Source: Candidatus Marinamargulisbacteria bacterium SCGC AAA071-K20 (GTDB taxonomy: Bacteria > Margulisbacteria > Marinamargulisbacteria > GCA-2716485 > AAA071-K20). Taken from it: 6,222 nt of DNA. The position numbers were made by a program, and so were the translations under genes. Shown here piece by piece: positions 5,093 through 6,222 of the stretch (position 1 is its first letter; every line of letters begins with the position of its first letter). The notes below the pieces were generated by a model that saw only the letters and a program-made list of their open reading frames with translations, searched no databases and had not been told where the DNA came from. Location: contig QFBU01000074.1 of NCBI GenBank assembly GCA_003265975.1, positions 1-6,222 of the forward strand, in the 5' to 3' direction.

Positions 5093-6222
5093 TTACCGCT
5101 TCTTAATTGCAGAAACTTCATTCATTAGTTTTTGAATATCCTCATCTTGTTTTTCTAGAATAGAATCAAAATGAGATTTCAGGTCTATACTTTCTTTCTT
5201 GAGTGCAACCATTTCTTGTTCTAGGTTTTCTAGAGACTGCATTTCTTCTTGAAGAGAAGGTAGTCCAAACCCAAATCCAACGGCGGCATGAATTTTCTTA
5301 ACCGTCATCACAGAAGATGATTCCCAAGCACGACCAATAATTTTGTCTTTATGTTTTGAAGTATTAATATCACTAATGGCAACAGCGATACCAGTTCCAT
5401 CATTCATACCTGAAGGAACAATATAGTCTCCTGTATTTACTGGTCCTCGAACTTTAATTTTAACTTGGCCAAAGAAAGCAATTAACTCATACCCTTCTTT
5501 ATTCTCTCCAGGCCAATTTCCTGCAACGGCTGCAGATGTTGATTTAACCAAAAACTGTTGCGCGTTTGATGTATCTTTTGTGATCATACCGCTGTCATCT
5601 ACACCAACTATATCTCCTTTTTCAATAGTTTCTGTATAGTCAGTTTTTTCTAAATACTCAGCATAATCTCCACCACCGGTCTTATATCTAACACCACCGG
5701 TTGATCCTATCGTACCGTTATTACCTTCTATTTCACCGATTACAATTTGACCTATCATAAATGTTACAAAATTGTTTTTGGCAGAGATTGTCGAACCAGA
5801 CCCAGTAATTCCGCTATGAATGATTGCTAAACTATTAGCACCACCCGTATTAGTATTTTCTATCATAACTAAATGAGAGGCTTTGTCCGTTGCTAGACCC
5901 GAAGATGTTCCTTTCACGTGTAATAAGTTCTTTGGAACAAATCCAATTTCACCACTCACAATTCCCACTTTACCGTTATTGTTTACCTGAAGTATTGGTT
6001 TATAACTAGCCTCTTGAGTAAAGCCAACTACAAACTTGTCTTTACCGTTTGGTAATCCGGTAGTCCCATCTAAGTCACCAGGTAAGCCATTAGGTCCTTC
6101 AGGCGAAATTGTTGAAAAGTTTATGCGAAGTTCACTTTCGTCTTTATCTTTATTATATCTAGCGATAAATAACTCGTCTCTATTGTCACTTTCAAGAAAT
6201 TGATTAAATCGAGGTCCACCAG
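5093..6222 (-). CDS. Tail-fibre-like / Peptidase_G2-like surface protein, C-terminal part, 5' end cut by window
   Basis: The reading frame stays open to the right edge; the GTG at 5968 is internal, so 375 residues are seen of a longer protein. The visible part starts with a short collagen-like stretch (GPN-GLP-GDL, residues 42-50). Gly-, Ser- and Asn-rich beta-type sequence follows, with LHVKGTSSG and IENTNTGGANSLAI typical of fibre shafts. Next comes a conserved domain: GGGDYAEYLE (182-191), KGDIVGV (201-207), AFFGQVKIKVRGPV (248-261), GDYIVPSG (264-271) and GRAWESS (296-302). This resembles the C-terminal domain of phage appendages and bacterial surface fibres related to Peptidase_G2 (self-cleaving chaperone domains); I cannot identify catalytic residues. 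Residues about 320-374 are a charged heptad-like coiled coil, suggesting trimers. It is likely exported as an adhesin or appendage, but the N-terminus needed to confirm that is missing. Nearby genes are housekeeping, so a prophage is not evident. Confidence 0.7.
   Translation of the reverse strand, partial: GGPRFNQFLESDNRDELFIARYNKDKDESELRINFSTISPEGPNGLPGDLDGTTGLPNGKDKFVVGFTQEASYKPILQVNNNGKVGIVSGEIGFVPKNLLHVKGTSSGLATDKASHLVMIENTNTGGANSLAIIHSGITGSGSTISAKNNFVTFMIGQIVIGEIEGNNGTIGSTGGVRYKTGGGDYAEYLEKTDYTETIEKGDIVGVDDSGMITKDTSNAQQFLVKSTSAAVAGNWPGENKEGYELIAFFGQVKIKVRGPVNTGDYIVPSGMNDGTGIAVAISDINTSKHKDKIIGRAWESSSVMTVKKIHAAVGFGFGLPSLQEEMQSLENLEQEMVALKKESIDLKSHFDSILEKQDEDIQKLMNEVSAIKKR

Overview
The window is AT-rich bacterial DNA with lysine- and asparagine-rich proteins. 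It holds the 3' part of one plus-strand gene, a set of minus-strand genes, and a single long gene-poor stretch. The gene content (a fused double M16 peptidase, a DUF368 lipid-carrier transporter, YchF, a cysteine-cluster protein and a long fibrous surface protein) suits a Gram-negative, possibly a low-GC relative of the Bdellovibrio/Bacteriovorax group. That placement is an inference from general style, with no 16S rRNA or lineage marker to support it.

Layout. At 1-1536 (+) lies the C-terminal 511 residues of an M16-family (pitrilysin-like) protein whose 5' end is outside the window; its second M16 unit has lost the zinc-binding HxxEH motif. One base later, convergent with it, ends a DUF368 membrane protein (2350-1538, -). 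From 2351 to 2837 there is a 487-bp stretch with no recognisable gene family. It has a plausible plus-strand promoter, a 91-codon ORF with a good ribosome binding site, a 12-bp stem-loop and, just past the end of ychF, a 105-nt imperfect hairpin whose arms are nearly complementary over about 38 positions. Upstream on the minus strand are ychF (3932-2838), a 178-aa unknown protein with a very acidic tail (4475-3939), a YkgJ-type cysteine-cluster protein (5046-4513), and the C-terminal 375 residues of a tail-fibre-like surface protein (6222-5093) that is cut by the right edge.

How the genes relate. The cysteine-cluster gene, the acidic-tail gene and ychF are tightly spaced (37 bp and 6 bp) and probably co-transcribed; the acidic-tail protein is the likely translational partner of YchF. 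The genes otherwise look like housekeeping or envelope functions rather than one pathway. The cysteine-cluster gene and the DUF368 gene both have a -10-like hexamer 6-7 nt before the ATG and no Shine-Dalgarno sequence, which suggests leaderless transcripts.

The most unusual signal is the 2351-2837 interval. Several imperfect pairs in its stems are T-G on the plus strand, which can pair as G-U in a plus-strand RNA but would be A-C mismatches in a minus-strand RNA. With the plus-strand promoter, this makes a structured plus-strand transcript (small RNA or short mRNA) or a palindromic miniature mobile element the leading ideas. No complete defence, mobile or biosynthetic system is visible.
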